Below, piece after piece: positions 36,011-45,187 of a stretch of 64,000 nucleotides of DNA (the stretch's first letter is position 1; each line of letters opens with the position of its first letter). Under the pieces are notes generated by a model, which saw only the letters and a program-made list of their open reading frames with translations, had not been told where the DNA came from and made no database searches. The DNA is taken from the NCBI GenBank assembly GCA_001803165.1, contig MHAZ01000021.1, forward strand, positions 671,009 through 735,008. Direction: 5' to 3'. This stretch comes from Stygiobacter sp. RIFOXYC2_FULL_38_25. Lineage in GTDB: Bacteria; Bacteroidota; Ignavibacteria; Ignavibacteriales; Melioribacteraceae. The translations under genes and the position numbers were made by a program.

Positions 36011-36277
36011 CAAAAAGCCCCGAAATCGCAAGAAATCGGGGTTTTACTTTTTGTCTTTTCGATAAATCTTCCCAATCTGACATATTTTCAGATACTATTT
36101 CGAAATTTCACTGTCAATTCACTGTCAATAAAACGCGTAAGTCGAATATGCTGGATTGAGATATTCCAAGAATTTCAGTTCTGTTGTAGCGCGGTTTCGA
36201 AAAGTGAACAATACTTTACAATAAAACACTTCGAAGATCCCGATGCTTTTTAGCGGGAAAGAGAGAGATTATAGTTT
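35999..36277. repeat. Left copy of the tRNA-Lys-associated direct repeat (attL-like)
   Basis: About 279 bp, beginning in the last bases of tRNA-Lys (CCCCAGGGAGCAC), running through the tRNA terminator hairpin, then AT-rich DNA including GAAATTTCACTGTCAAT and GTGAACAATACTTTACAATA. The same order and mostly identical sequence recur at 63733-64000, with some indels and substitutions. Together they bracket 27.7 kb of metal-resistance genes, as expected for a tRNA-targeted island, although such a long repeat is more than a minimal att core. Confidence 0.8.
36013..36045 (+). terminator. Terminator downstream of tRNA-Lys
   Basis: The stem CCCCGA (36018-36023) / TCGGGG (36036-36041) is flanked by AAAA and TTTT, making a bidirectional intrinsic terminator. 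The same hairpin is present in the right repeat copy (63752-63775). Confidence 0.75.
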
Positions 36278-37102
36278 TCCCGCTTCGCGGGATTATTGTT
36301 CGCTTTGCTCACATCAACAATTTTACAGTAGTGCAGTTAAGAGGAATTAGTAGAGCAATTACAACCCTAAATATTGGTGTTCCAATTCCCCGAGATGCAC
36401 TTTAGAAGACAAGTTGCTTTTTTGAAGGGACTTGTTAAACCCATCTGCCATAAAACCCTTGCTATCATTTATCAAAAGCTCGATTACCAGGTTGAGCTTT
36501 ATGGTTCGACTTTTTTTCATTGAAAACAATTTTTTCTTAAATGATCGAACCAGTAATCTCAGTTTGGGTACTAGGGTGTATCTGCAAAATAACTAGCTGA
36601 TTTAGAAAGCATTTTAATTGCTAATTCTCCGACGCTAGCCAGAGGGACTACTTCGCAGTATAATGGGTTGCAACTTTATGCCGAAGGTTGAGGATTAGGT
36701 ACCTTGTCACGCAATGGCTCAGATTCTAAAAAATAAATATCCCAGAGCTATGAGCTATCTCAGATAATATCACAACAACGGAACTGATGCTGAATCTATA
36801 AAGCAAAACAAAACTGACTGCAATTAATTCAATGAATGGTAAAACTCAAGTACAAGACGATTATCCACAGGGCTCAATATTTATAATCTCACTCAAATCA
36901 GTTCTCTTCGAACAAAACTATCTATTGTTAAAGTTCACCATTATTGGTTACAAGACTTTGAGCGACGCTACTAGTAAAGTTTTTTGAAAAATATCGAGCT
37001 AGTTTTACTTTTCATTATTGTAAAAAGGTTAGCAATCTGGCGCTCTTTCTTTACTTCCTATCCTACTTACCGTATTTTAACTCAAATATTATTCAGAACA
37101 CT
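36278..37102. other. Non-coding left end of the island
   Basis: About 0.8 kb between the left repeat and the histidine kinase gene has no convincing coding frame. It contains a compact hairpin CCCGC-TTC-GCGGG near 36280-36292 and one 53-codon minus-strand frame (listed separately). The place where an integrase gene would normally sit holds none that I can recognise. The DNA looks decayed. Confidence 0.55.
36359..36520 (-). CDS. Possible 53-aa ORF, unknown, may be a remnant
   Basis: A minus-strand frame of 53 codons runs from an ATG preceded by TTGTTTTCA (no ribosome binding site) to a TAA. It begins MKKSRTIKLNLVIELLIN and ends GELEHQYLGL. I recognise no family. It is the only coherent frame in the left non-coding end of the island and may be a fragment of a decayed element gene or chance. 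Confidence 0.2.
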   Translation of the reverse strand: MKKSRTIKLNLVIELLINDSKGFMADGFNKSLQKSNLSSKVHLGELEHQYLGL

Positions 37103-38863
37103 ATGCACTTTGATTTCACCCAAATATTATTTCTTCTAGCATCTTTCATTGCGGCAGTAGGACTAATCTTTATTATTTATTCCCGCTCATCATCTGCAAT
37201 TACTTCAAGACTCTTCATCCTAACACTGGTTTTGGTAATTGCTTATCTAATATCTCATACAGTTCATTTTGTTTTGATGCCCTCATATGATGTTACTGTT
37301 CTTGATATTTCTTGTCATTCGCTTCTACTCATGATTCTGGTATCACTTACATTTTTTTCTTGGAACTATCCGGTTCAAAAAGAGATCGGTGTATTACGTG
37401 GGTTGCTAGTAATTATTCCATCTACAATTCTTTTAATACTTCTGTGGAATGGGAACGTCATACATAATTCTAATGTTCACATGAATATGTTTTCGGCTGA
37501 TTTTTCTTCCTCCTATCCATTGTTTCTTTTCTGGTACTTATTTCTCATCGTATTGAATTCCGTATGGATAATTCAAAAATTGAAATCGGCTTCCGGCACT
37601 AATCTTCGAAATCAACTACTCTTATATTTATTCGGCTTGGTTATTACCAACATTGCCACATTTCTTTTTGGATTATTCTTACCATGGATTCTTGGCTTCT
37701 ATTACCTTGTTGAAATAAGTCCGCTTGCATTTCTAATTGGGTTCATATTCTTCACTGCAATCGCTATTGGTAAATACAACATGTTTCCTAATGCGGTTCA
37801 GAAGGTTCACAGTTTCAGCCTAAATAAAAAGATTGTTTTTTCGGCAATTGTAGTAGTGCCCATTATTATTTTGCTTGTTCAAATTCCCCTAGGAAGGTTC
37901 CTTTTTAATATCAATTCTACCCATGAGATGATACGCTTCTTTTTTATAAGTCTCTTTGTTGGATTAATTGTAAGCGTTAGCATGTCTTTCATAATATCTA
38001 AGATAATAGCTCAGCCCATTACTTTGCTTAAAGAAAAAACAATTGAGATAGGAAAAGGAAACTTCGATGTAAATGTTGAATACAATTCGAGCGATGAAAT
38101 CGGTGAATTGTCTCAAGCTTTCAACAGCATGGCTGTCTCATTGGATAAAAGTATTACTGAGAGAAAAAAACTTGAAGCGGAAATAATTCGTTCAGAAAAA
38201 TTTGCGGCACTTGGTAAGATGTCCGCTGTTCTCGCTCATGAGATTAAAACGCCGCTCACTTCGATCAAAATGAATGTAGATATTCTGAATCAAACGCTTT
38301 CACTTCAACCGGAAGATAAAGAAGCGTTTCAAATAATTGGTAAAGAGATCAACCGACTTACAGAACTTGTTAAAGAAGTCCTTCAAGTATCACGCACGGC
38401 ACCACTTAAACTTTCTAATTTGAATCTCAAACAATTTGTTGATGAGCTATTTCATCAAGTTGAATCAGATCCAAAACAAAAACAGATTTCATTTATAAAC
38501 AACACATCAGAAATAGATTTTACCGGTGATGAAGATAAACTAAAGCAAGTTTTTTTGAACATAATTCAAAACTCGATTGACGCTATAAATAAAAAGGGAA
38601 CAATAACCATCTCGTCGCGTTTAGACCCCGGCTATCTTTCTATCTATATAACTGATGACGGGTGTGGAATTGCAGAGCCGGATAACATCTTCGATCCATT
38701 CTTTACAACCAAAGTATCCGGCACCGGACTTGGATTATCAATCTCGCAGAAAATAATAGAACAACACAGCGGAACGTTTACACTTATCTCATCTCGCCCC
38801 GGTGAGACAATTTTTGAAATTAAATTACCAATGTATGATTATGGAAAAAATACTAGTAATTGA
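37103..38863 (+). CDS. Membrane sensor histidine kinase (7TM-HAMP-HisKA-HATPase)
   Basis: 586 aa. Seven helices at ~5-225 form a 7TM sensor region. Two more helices then lead to a HAMP domain at ~300-350 (IAQPITLLKEKTIEIGKGNFDVNVEYNSSDEIGELSQAF). The HisKA domain has the H-box MSAVLAHEIKTPL with phospho-acceptor His379, followed by HATPase_c with N box (IIQNSIDAI), G1 (DDGCGIAE) and G2 (GTGLGLSI). It is the cognate partner of the overlapping sigma-54 response regulator. Its position at the head of the Cus-like operon suggests it senses envelope copper/silver or related stress (inference). Confidence 0.93.
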   Translation: MHFDFTQILFLLASFIAAVGLIFIIYSRSSSAITSRLFILTLVLVIAYLISHTVHFVLMPSYDVTVLDISCHSLLLMILVSLTFFSWNYPVQKEIGVLRGLLVIIPSTILLILLWNGNVIHNSNVHMNMFSADFSSSYPLFLFWYLFLIVLNSVWIIQKLKSASGTNLRNQLLLYLFGLVITNIATFLFGLFLPWILGFYYLVEISPLAFLIGFIFFTAIAIGKYNMFPNAVQKVHSFSLNKKIVFSAIVVVPIIILLVQIPLGRFLFNINSTHEMIRFFFISLFVGLIVSVSMSFIISKIIAQPITLLKEKTIEIGKGNFDVNVEYNSSDEIGELSQAFNSMAVSLDKSITERKKLEAEIIRSEKFAALGKMSAVLAHEIKTPLTSIKMNVDILNQTLSLQPEDKEAFQIIGKEINRLTELVKEVLQVSRTAPLKLSNLNLKQFVDELFHQVESDPKQKQISFINNTSEIDFTGDEDKLKQVFLNIIQNSIDAINKKGTITISSRLDPGYLSIYITDDGCGIAEPDNIFDPFFTTKVSGTGLGLSISQKIIEQHSGTFTLISSRPGETIFEIKLPMYDYGKNTSN

Positions 38864-40187
38864 TGATGATGAATCAATTCGTCAAACACTCTCAAATTAT
38901 CTGAAGCGACTTGGCTATTCGGTTCTTTCAGCAGAAGACGGAAAAATCGGTTATGATATTCTTCGCAATAAACAACCCGATTTAATCATCTCTGATATAA
39001 AAATGCCGAATTTAACCGGTCTTGAACTTCTCAAGAAAGTGAGAGAAATTGATCCACTTACAAAGGTAATTTTAATAACAGCTCATGACGATGTTCAAAC
39101 AACTATTGATGCTATGCAAAACGGTGCGTACGATTATCTTGAAAAGCCGCTCGATATTGAACGGCTGAAAGTTACAATTGCACGCGCGCTTGAGTCTAAA
39201 ACTCTTAGCGAAAGGATTGATTCACTCGTTGAAGATCAAGCCGAAGAATTCCAGCCGGAAAAAAGAATCATCGGTAAATCAAAACTGATGATAGAAGTTT
39301 ACAAAATAATTGGTCAAGTCTCTGCAAATCGTGTTACCGTTTTGCTGCAAGGTGAAAGCGGGACTGGAAAAGAATTAGTTGCTAAATCAATCCACTACAG
39401 CGGGATAACAAAATCAGAACCATTCGTTGCTGTTAATTGCACAGCTATAACCGAGTCGCTTCTTGAAAGCGAATTATTCGGACATGAAAAAGGTTCTTTC
39501 ACCGGAGCCGATAGAACTAAAAAGGGGAAATTTGAACTTGCCGGCAACGGCACAATCTTCCTCGATGAGATTTCAGAAATGTCGCAGCATCTCCAAGTAA
39601 AACTTCTTCGCGTTCTGCAAGAAAAAGAATTCGAAAGAGTTGGCGGCGAAACTGTTATTCCGATGAAAGCGAGAATTATAACAGCCACAAACAGAAATAT
39701 AGAACAGCTTGTTAAGGAAAAGAAATTCCGGGAGGATCTCTTTTACCGGTTGAATGTTGTTAAGCTAGAGCTTCCCCCGCTTCGCCAAAGAAAAGATGAT
39801 ATTCCTTTGCTTGTAAATTTCCTATTAAAAAAGATTAACCGCGAACTGCACAAAAATGTTCTTAAAGTTTCCGATGAAGTAATGAGTTTGTTAAATCAAC
39901 ACGATTGGACCGGCAATGTTCGCGAACTCGAAAATACACTCATGCAAGCTGTTGTCTTAACTAATGGGGATGTTTTGCTTAAAGAACACATACTTCTTAA
40001 AAATCAATTCTCAGATATTTCCTCATTTCCGATTAACCTTTCTCTTATGGAAGTCGAAAAGAAACACATCGCGTCAGTTTTGGAACACACAAAATGGAAT
40101 AAGCCCAAAGCGGCCGAAACTTTGGGTATCTCTCTTCCTACACTTTATTCGAAAATTGAAAACCACAAAATCGCAAAACCAGAATAG
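38841..40187 (+). CDS. Sigma-54-dependent response regulator (NtrC/ZraR-like)
   Basis: About 448 aa. The receiver domain (residues 1-120) has the acidic pocket IDDDES and phospho-acceptor Asp52 (ISDIKMPN). The AAA+ domain has Walker A GESGTGKE (~171-178), the sigma-54-contacting loop GSFTGA (~218-223), Walker B 'GTIFLDEI' and 'RKDDIPLL'. A Fis-type HTH is at the C-terminus (KPKAAETLGISLPTLYSKI). The ATG at 38841 begins directly at the receiver domain and overlaps the kinase gene by 23 bp. It would activate sigma-54 promoters, the likely target being the downstream efflux operon. Confidence 0.95.
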   Translation: MEKILVIDDDESIRQTLSNYLKRLGYSVLSAEDGKIGYDILRNKQPDLIISDIKMPNLTGLELLKKVREIDPLTKVILITAHDDVQTTIDAMQNGAYDYLEKPLDIERLKVTIARALESKTLSERIDSLVEDQAEEFQPEKRIIGKSKLMIEVYKIIGQVSANRVTVLLQGESGTGKELVAKSIHYSGITKSEPFVAVNCTAITESLLESELFGHEKGSFTGADRTKKGKFELAGNGTIFLDEISEMSQHLQVKLLRVLQEKEFERVGGETVIPMKARIITATNRNIEQLVKEKKFREDLFYRLNVVKLELPPLRQRKDDIPLLVNFLLKKINRELHKNVLKVSDEVMSLLNQHDWTGNVRELENTLMQAVVLTNGDVLLKEHILLKNQFSDISSFPINLSLMEVEKKHIASVLEHTKWNKPKAAETLGISLPTLYSKIENHKIAKPE

Positions 40188-40447
40188 GCTTACGCATTTT
40201 TAAGAATCTTTAATTCGTTTAAAGTTTCTTAAAAGATTAGAAAACCGATACCACGATTAGAGTCTAAAAACGTACTTTTTTAACGGTACGCTTGTTGGCT
40301 TACTATTTACAAAAATGAAAGAAATGTATCGTGGAACGGCTCGTTTGGTGTATAGTTTATTTAGGAATGATTGGGTTTATGGTTTATCAACTATATTCTT
40401 TAATCCATGATAATAAGAATAATGAACACACTTTACGGAGAAAGTAA
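40188..40447 (+). promoter_or_regulatory. Upstream region of the efflux operon with candidate sigma-54 promoter and UAS
   Basis: The 260-bp gap holds an inverted repeat CGTAC-N10-GTACG (40271-40290). Just after it comes TGGCTTACTATTTACA (40296-40311), which keeps the TGGC and the TT-CA spacing of the -24/-12 consensus but has AC in place of the -12 GC. The gene before it encodes a sigma-54 activator. The match is imperfect, so this is a candidate only. GGAG lies upstream of the cusA-like ATG. Confidence 0.3.
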
Positions 40448-43400
40448 ATGATTGAAAAAATTATTGATTGGTCCGCAAACAACAGATTTATTGTAATACT
40501 GATTTATTTGATCGTAATCGGTTTTGGTATTTACAGTGTAGTAAATTTACCGGTTGATGCTATACCCGACCTTTCGGAAAATCAAGTGATAATTTTTACT
40601 GAATGGATGGGACGTTCTCCACAGATAATTGAAGATCAAGTTACCTATCCTATCGTTTCCGGCTTACAGGGATTGCCTCGCGTAAAAGCTGTGCGTGCAA
40701 CTTCCATGTTCGGCATGTCTTTCGTATTCGTTGTTTTCGAGGATGGTGTTGATACTTACTTTGCACGCACGCGCGTTCTGGAAAGAATGAACACCGTTCA
40801 AGCGCAGTTGCCTTCCGGTGTTGTGCCTACTCTTGGTCCGGATGGAACCGGTGTTGGACACGTTTACTGGTACACAGTTGAAGGCAAAGGATATGATCTG
40901 GGAACATTACGTGCGGTTCAAGATTGGTATATACGTTACAAACTTTCTTCCGTAGATGGTGTTGCGGAAGTTGCAAGCATTGGTGGATTCGTAAAGCAAT
41001 ATCAAGTTGATGTTAACCCAACCGATCTCCGAGCTTACAACTTAACAGTCTCCGATGTTGTTAATGCAGTTCAAAGAAGCAATAACGAAGTCGGTGGAAA
41101 AATTCTGGAAGTAAGCGATGCAGAATATTTCGTGCGCGGTCAAGGTTATATTCAATCAAAAGATGATGTTGAAAACACTGTAATAAAAACCGGATCAAAT
41201 GGAATTCCAATTCTTATTAAAAATGTTGCATCAGTTTCTTTGGGTGGTGATATAAGACGCGGCGCTTTGGAAAAGAATGGGGAAGGACAAGCTGTCGGCG
41301 GTATTATAGTAATGCGAACCGGTGAGAATGCTCAAAAAGTAATTGACCGCGTTAAAGAAAAAATTAAAGAAATCTCTCCCGGTCTTCCACCTGGTGTTGA
41401 AGTAGTTACTTCTTACGATAGAAGCACTTTAATTAAAGAAGCAATTGGAACATTGGACAGAGCTTTAATTGAAGCAGCAATTACTGTTTCAATTATGGTG
41501 GCAATTTTTCTATTACACTGGAGAAGTATTGTTAGAATACTTATCGAAATTCCAATTGCAGTGCTTATCTCGTTTATCCTTATGTATATGTTTGATATTA
41601 CTTCCAATATCATGAGTCTCGGCGGAATTATTTTAGCGATTGGAGTAATAGTAGACTCTTCTATTGTCCTTGTGGAAAATGCCTATCGGAACATTGCAAA
41701 AGCAATAGAAGAGAAAGGAAGTCTTACAGCCGATGAATACAAAAAAATCTCGATAGATTCGGCTAAGCAAGTAGGCAGAGCAATTTTCTTTTCCGAGTTA
41801 ATAATACTCGTTTCGTTCATTCCGGTTTTTCTTCTAACCGGACAGGAAGGAAAAATGTTTAAGCCATTGGCGTTCACGAAATCATTTACAATGATTGGCG
41901 CCGCCATTGTTGTTATTTCACTTATTCCGGTTTTGATGACAATGCTGATGCGTGGTAAATTCCGCCCGGAAGAAAAAAATCCTTCTACAAGATTTTTCAT
42001 TCGAATTTATGAACCGGTAATTCACTGGGTGCTTAAACACAGAAAAACTACTATTGCCATAAATGTACTTGCGTTAATTATTACAGTCCCTATGATTCTT
42101 AACACCGGCAGCGAGTTTATGCCTCCGCTTGATGAAGGATCAATCCTTTATATGCCGGTAACATTGCCCGGTGCATCAATAACTGAAGTAAACAGAATTC
42201 TGCAAGAACAGGACAAGCTTATTAAATCTGTTCCCGAAGTTCATCACGTGCTTGGTAAAACCGGTCGGGCAGAAACTCCAACAGACAATGCGCCTCTCAA
42301 TATGATCGAAACGATTATTTTACTTAAACCAAAGGACGAATGGCGCTCCGGAATAACCAAACAGGATATTGTTGCTGAACTTGATTCCAAATTACAAATT
42401 CCGGGCGTTCGCAACGGTTGGACTCAGCCAATCATAAATAGAATCAATATGCTTGCAACGGGTGTTAGAACGGATATCGGATTTAAAATCTTTGGTCCTG
42501 ATCTCGATACACTCGAAACTTATGCTATCAAAGCAGAAAAACTTTTAAAGAAAGTTAACGGTGCGGCAGATGTTGTGGCAGAAAGAGTTCAGAATGGTTA
42601 TTACTTAGACATACAAGTTAAGCGGGCTATCGCAGCACGTTACGGTGTTAACATCCGCGATCTTCAAGACATAATTGAAACTGCAATCGGCGGTCAAAAT
42701 CTTGGAATTGTCATTGAAGGAAGAATGCGCTTCCCAATTAGAATGCGCTATCAAAAAGATTACCGTGATAATATTGATGAACTGAGAAGCTTAATAGTTC
42801 CGGTTGCGTTATCCAATCAAATGGCTGTTCAAAGTTCATCGGGTTCTATGAGTGGCGGCGGAATGGGTAAAAGCAACTCGGGCGGAATGTTTTCTTCTAT
42901 GGGGAATTCTAATCAAGCGAATGTAATTCCGCAAGCTTCAAACGCTCAAAATGATTTTTCGCTAACGAGTACAAATCAAAATGCAGTTACATATTTGCCT
43001 CTAGCTGAATTAGCTGATATAAATTTAGTAACCGGTCCCCCGATGATTAGCAGCGAAAATGGAATGCTTCGTTCAATTGTTTTTATGAATACGCGCGGTC
43101 GTGACATGGGCAGTGTAATGGTTGATGCTAAAGAGATAATAGAAGAAGGATTGAAACTGCCTCCCGGTTATTCTTACACATGGAGCGGTCAATATGAAAG
43201 TAAAGTCCGCGCTCAGCAGACAATGCAAGTGATTATGCCTGTTGTATTCCTAATAATATTTGTGCTGCTCTATTTCACTCTAAAAGATTATGTGGAAGCA
43301 GGTGTGGTAATGCTGTCGGTTCCTTTCGCTCTTATCGGTGGAATGTATATGATCTTCATACTTGGCTACAATTTTTCAGTAGCAGTGTGGGTTGGGTTCA

Positions 43401-43804
43401 TTGCACTTTATGGAGTTGCAGTTGAAACCGGTGTAGTAATGGTTGTTTACTTGCATGAATCTCTCGATAAAAGATTAAGAGCATTCTACAAGGGAGAAAG
43501 AGGTCATCTCACTAAAGAGGATATTTATGATGCCACAGTTGAGGGCTCTGTCCTTAGACTTCGACCTAAACTTATGACAGTAGGTACTTCTATGGTTGGT
43601 TTAATTCCTGTTATGTGGGCAACCGGTACCGGCTCGGATGTTATGAAGCCTCTTACCGCACCTCTCATTGGTGGATTGTTAACCAGCGCTGTCCACGTTC
43701 TTGTAGTTACACCAATTCTTTTTGCAATGATGAAGGAGCGCGCACTCAAAAAAGGAAAATTAGAATTATCTAAAATGGCTGATTGGATGAGGGAAGGAGA
43801 ATAA
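40448..43804 (+). CDS. CusA-type heavy-metal efflux RND pump
   Basis: 1118 aa inner-membrane proton-driven exporter with 12 predicted helices and two large periplasmic loops. The helix-4 signature AIGVIVDSSIVLVEN is of the CusA/HME4 form (AIG...D..IV..EN) expected for monovalent Cu/Ag, rather than the DFG...DGA form of Zn/Co/Cd pumps. It is longer than E. coli CusA mainly because residues ~792-844 form a Ser/Gly/Met/Asn-rich insertion in the second periplasmic loop. It is followed within 1-2 bp by tolC- and cusB-like genes, giving a complete tripartite exporter. Confidence 0.92.
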   Translation: MIEKIIDWSANNRFIVILIYLIVIGFGIYSVVNLPVDAIPDLSENQVIIFTEWMGRSPQIIEDQVTYPIVSGLQGLPRVKAVRATSMFGMSFVFVVFEDGVDTYFARTRVLERMNTVQAQLPSGVVPTLGPDGTGVGHVYWYTVEGKGYDLGTLRAVQDWYIRYKLSSVDGVAEVASIGGFVKQYQVDVNPTDLRAYNLTVSDVVNAVQRSNNEVGGKILEVSDAEYFVRGQGYIQSKDDVENTVIKTGSNGIPILIKNVASVSLGGDIRRGALEKNGEGQAVGGIIVMRTGENAQKVIDRVKEKIKEISPGLPPGVEVVTSYDRSTLIKEAIGTLDRALIEAAITVSIMVAIFLLHWRSIVRILIEIPIAVLISFILMYMFDITSNIMSLGGIILAIGVIVDSSIVLVENAYRNIAKAIEEKGSLTADEYKKISIDSAKQVGRAIFFSELIILVSFIPVFLLTGQEGKMFKPLAFTKSFTMIGAAIVVISLIPVLMTMLMRGKFRPEEKNPSTRFFIRIYEPVIHWVLKHRKTTIAINVLALIITVPMILNTGSEFMPPLDEGSILYMPVTLPGASITEVNRILQEQDKLIKSVPEVHHVLGKTGRAETPTDNAPLNMIETIILLKPKDEWRSGITKQDIVAELDSKLQIPGVRNGWTQPIINRINMLATGVRTDIGFKIFGPDLDTLETYAIKAEKLLKKVNGAADVVAERVQNGYYLDIQVKRAIAARYGVNIRDLQDIIETAIGGQNLGIVIEGRMRFPIRMRYQKDYRDNIDELRSLIVPVALSNQMAVQSSSGSMSGGGMGKSNSGGMFSSMGNSNQANVIPQASNAQNDFSLTSTNQNAVTYLPLAELADINLVTGPPMISSENGMLRSIVFMNTRGRDMGSVMVDAKEIIEEGLKLPPGYSYTWSGQYESKVRAQQTMQVIMPVVFLIIFVLLYFTLKDYVEAGVVMLSVPFALIGGMYMIFILGYNFSVAVWVGFIALYGVAVETGVVMVVYLHESLDKRLRAFYKGERGHLTKEDIYDATVEGSVLRLRPKLMTVGTSMVGLIPVMWATGTGSDVMKPLTAPLIGGLLTSAVHVLVVTPILFAMMKERALKKGKLELSKMADWMREGE

Positions 43805-43805
43805 T

Positions 43806-45155
43806 ATGAACGTAGAATTGAAAATGAGAATATCTTTGCGCAACTCTGCGTTATTCTTTGCGCTCTTTGCGTTAAGTCTTTTGTTCCTTTCGATAAGCAG
43901 GTTAAATGCTCAATCTTTAGACACGTTAATTAATGAAGCGCTCAAAAATAATCCGCAGTTGAAATCGTTGCAATATAAAATTACTGCTTCGGAAAAGAGA
44001 ACCGAATCAATTAATACTTTGCCGGCGCCAAATCTTTCAGTCGAGTTCTCGCAAGTTCCGACAAACTCGATTGACATTCTCAATCAATCCAACTCCAACA
44101 ACATTGCACTATCGCAAATGTTTCCTCTTGGCGGAAAGTTAAATGCAATGGCAGAAGTGGAACGTAAAAACACTTTGGTTGAAGGCAGCAATTATGAGAT
44201 ATACAAAGTCAATCTTACGGCAGCTGTTAAAATGTCTTACTACACACTCTGGCTAATCGATAGAAAAATCGAAGTTCAGAAGAAGAATAATTCTCTCATT
44301 GCCGATTTAATCAAATCGGTAGAATCATCTTACTACACTAATAAAATAAATCAAGCAGATGTGCTTACGCTTCAAAGTGAAATCGCATCGAATGAAACGC
44401 AGCTTTTAATTCTTGGAAAGCAAAAAGAAGCCGAGACCTACAAACTCAATAAACTTCTCGGTCGTAATCTTGATTCGAAAGATGTCTATGCTGTTTCGGA
44501 TTTCCCGGCGGACATTCTTAATTCCTCTCAAGCAAAGCTGGAAGAAATTCTTGACTATTCCAATCCGGCACTTAAAAGAATGGGCAATATGGTTGAAATG
44601 AACAAAGCTATGATAGAGGCGAACAATCGCGAACTGATTCCCGATTTAATGGTTCAGGGAATGTTTATGAGAATGCCGCAAGGAATGATTCTAACATCTA
44701 AAAGTGATCTTTCAATGCTCGATCCCAAAACAGAAACGATGTATTCACTGATGCTTTCCATAAATCTTCCCTTTGCACCCTGGTCAATTAATAAATACAA
44801 AGCTAAGGAAGAAGAATTATACGCCGGAATAAAAAGTATTGAATACGAAAAAAATAATATGCAGCGTGAGATGACTGCCCAACTGAAGGCTGCACTTGTT
44901 AAATATAACACCGCAATAGATTTAATAAGCCTTTACGGTGAGAAAGTTCTTCCATTGTACAGGAATGCAACTGAATCTCAAGTTTCAGCATTTCAGAATA
45001 ACAGAACAGGAGTTACAACCGTTATAGATTCTTATCGGATGCTTTTAATGCAGCAAATGAATTATTACATGTCACAAGCCGATACTCAAATGTCGCTTGC
45101 AGAGATTGAAATGATGGTCGGGAAGACTCTAAAAAATAACGAAGTGTCAAAATGA
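43806..45155 (+). CDS. TolC-family outer-membrane efflux channel
   Basis: 449 aa with a signal peptide (cleavage near LNAQ, ~residue 36) and two TolC-type repeats: 'LINEALKNNPQLKSLQYKI' and 'LEEILDYSNPALKRM', helical hairpins and short beta segments. It provides the outer-membrane duct of the Cus-like pump. A strong GGAAGGAG site precedes the ATG. The DNA for the signal peptide (43834-43877) matches the TTTGCG repeat family seen at 26672-26735. It overlaps the adaptor frame by 4 bp or lies 32 bp before its preferred start. Confidence 0.9.
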   Translation: MNVELKMRISLRNSALFFALFALSLLFLSISRLNAQSLDTLINEALKNNPQLKSLQYKITASEKRTESINTLPAPNLSVEFSQVPTNSIDILNQSNSNNIALSQMFPLGGKLNAMAEVERKNTLVEGSNYEIYKVNLTAAVKMSYYTLWLIDRKIEVQKKNNSLIADLIKSVESSYYTNKINQADVLTLQSEIASNETQLLILGKQKEAETYKLNKLLGRNLDSKDVYAVSDFPADILNSSQAKLEEILDYSNPALKRMGNMVEMNKAMIEANNRELIPDLMVQGMFMRMPQGMILTSKSDLSMLDPKTETMYSLMLSINLPFAPWSINKYKAKEEELYAGIKSIEYEKNNMQREMTAQLKAALVKYNTAIDLISLYGEKVLPLYRNATESQVSAFQNNRTGVTTVIDSYRMLLMQQMNYYMSQADTQMSLAEIEMMVGKTLKNNEVSK

Positions 45156-45187
45156 AAAATATTGCAAGAATAAATAGAGGTAATAAA

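Noticed and set aside
35953..36159. 68-aa plus-strand frame across tRNA-Lys
   Set aside because: It reads through the tRNA and its terminator; it is a chance frame.
40332..40350. TGGAACGGCTCGTTTGG as a sigma-54 promoter
   Set aside because: The spacing between GG and the second element is two bases too long.
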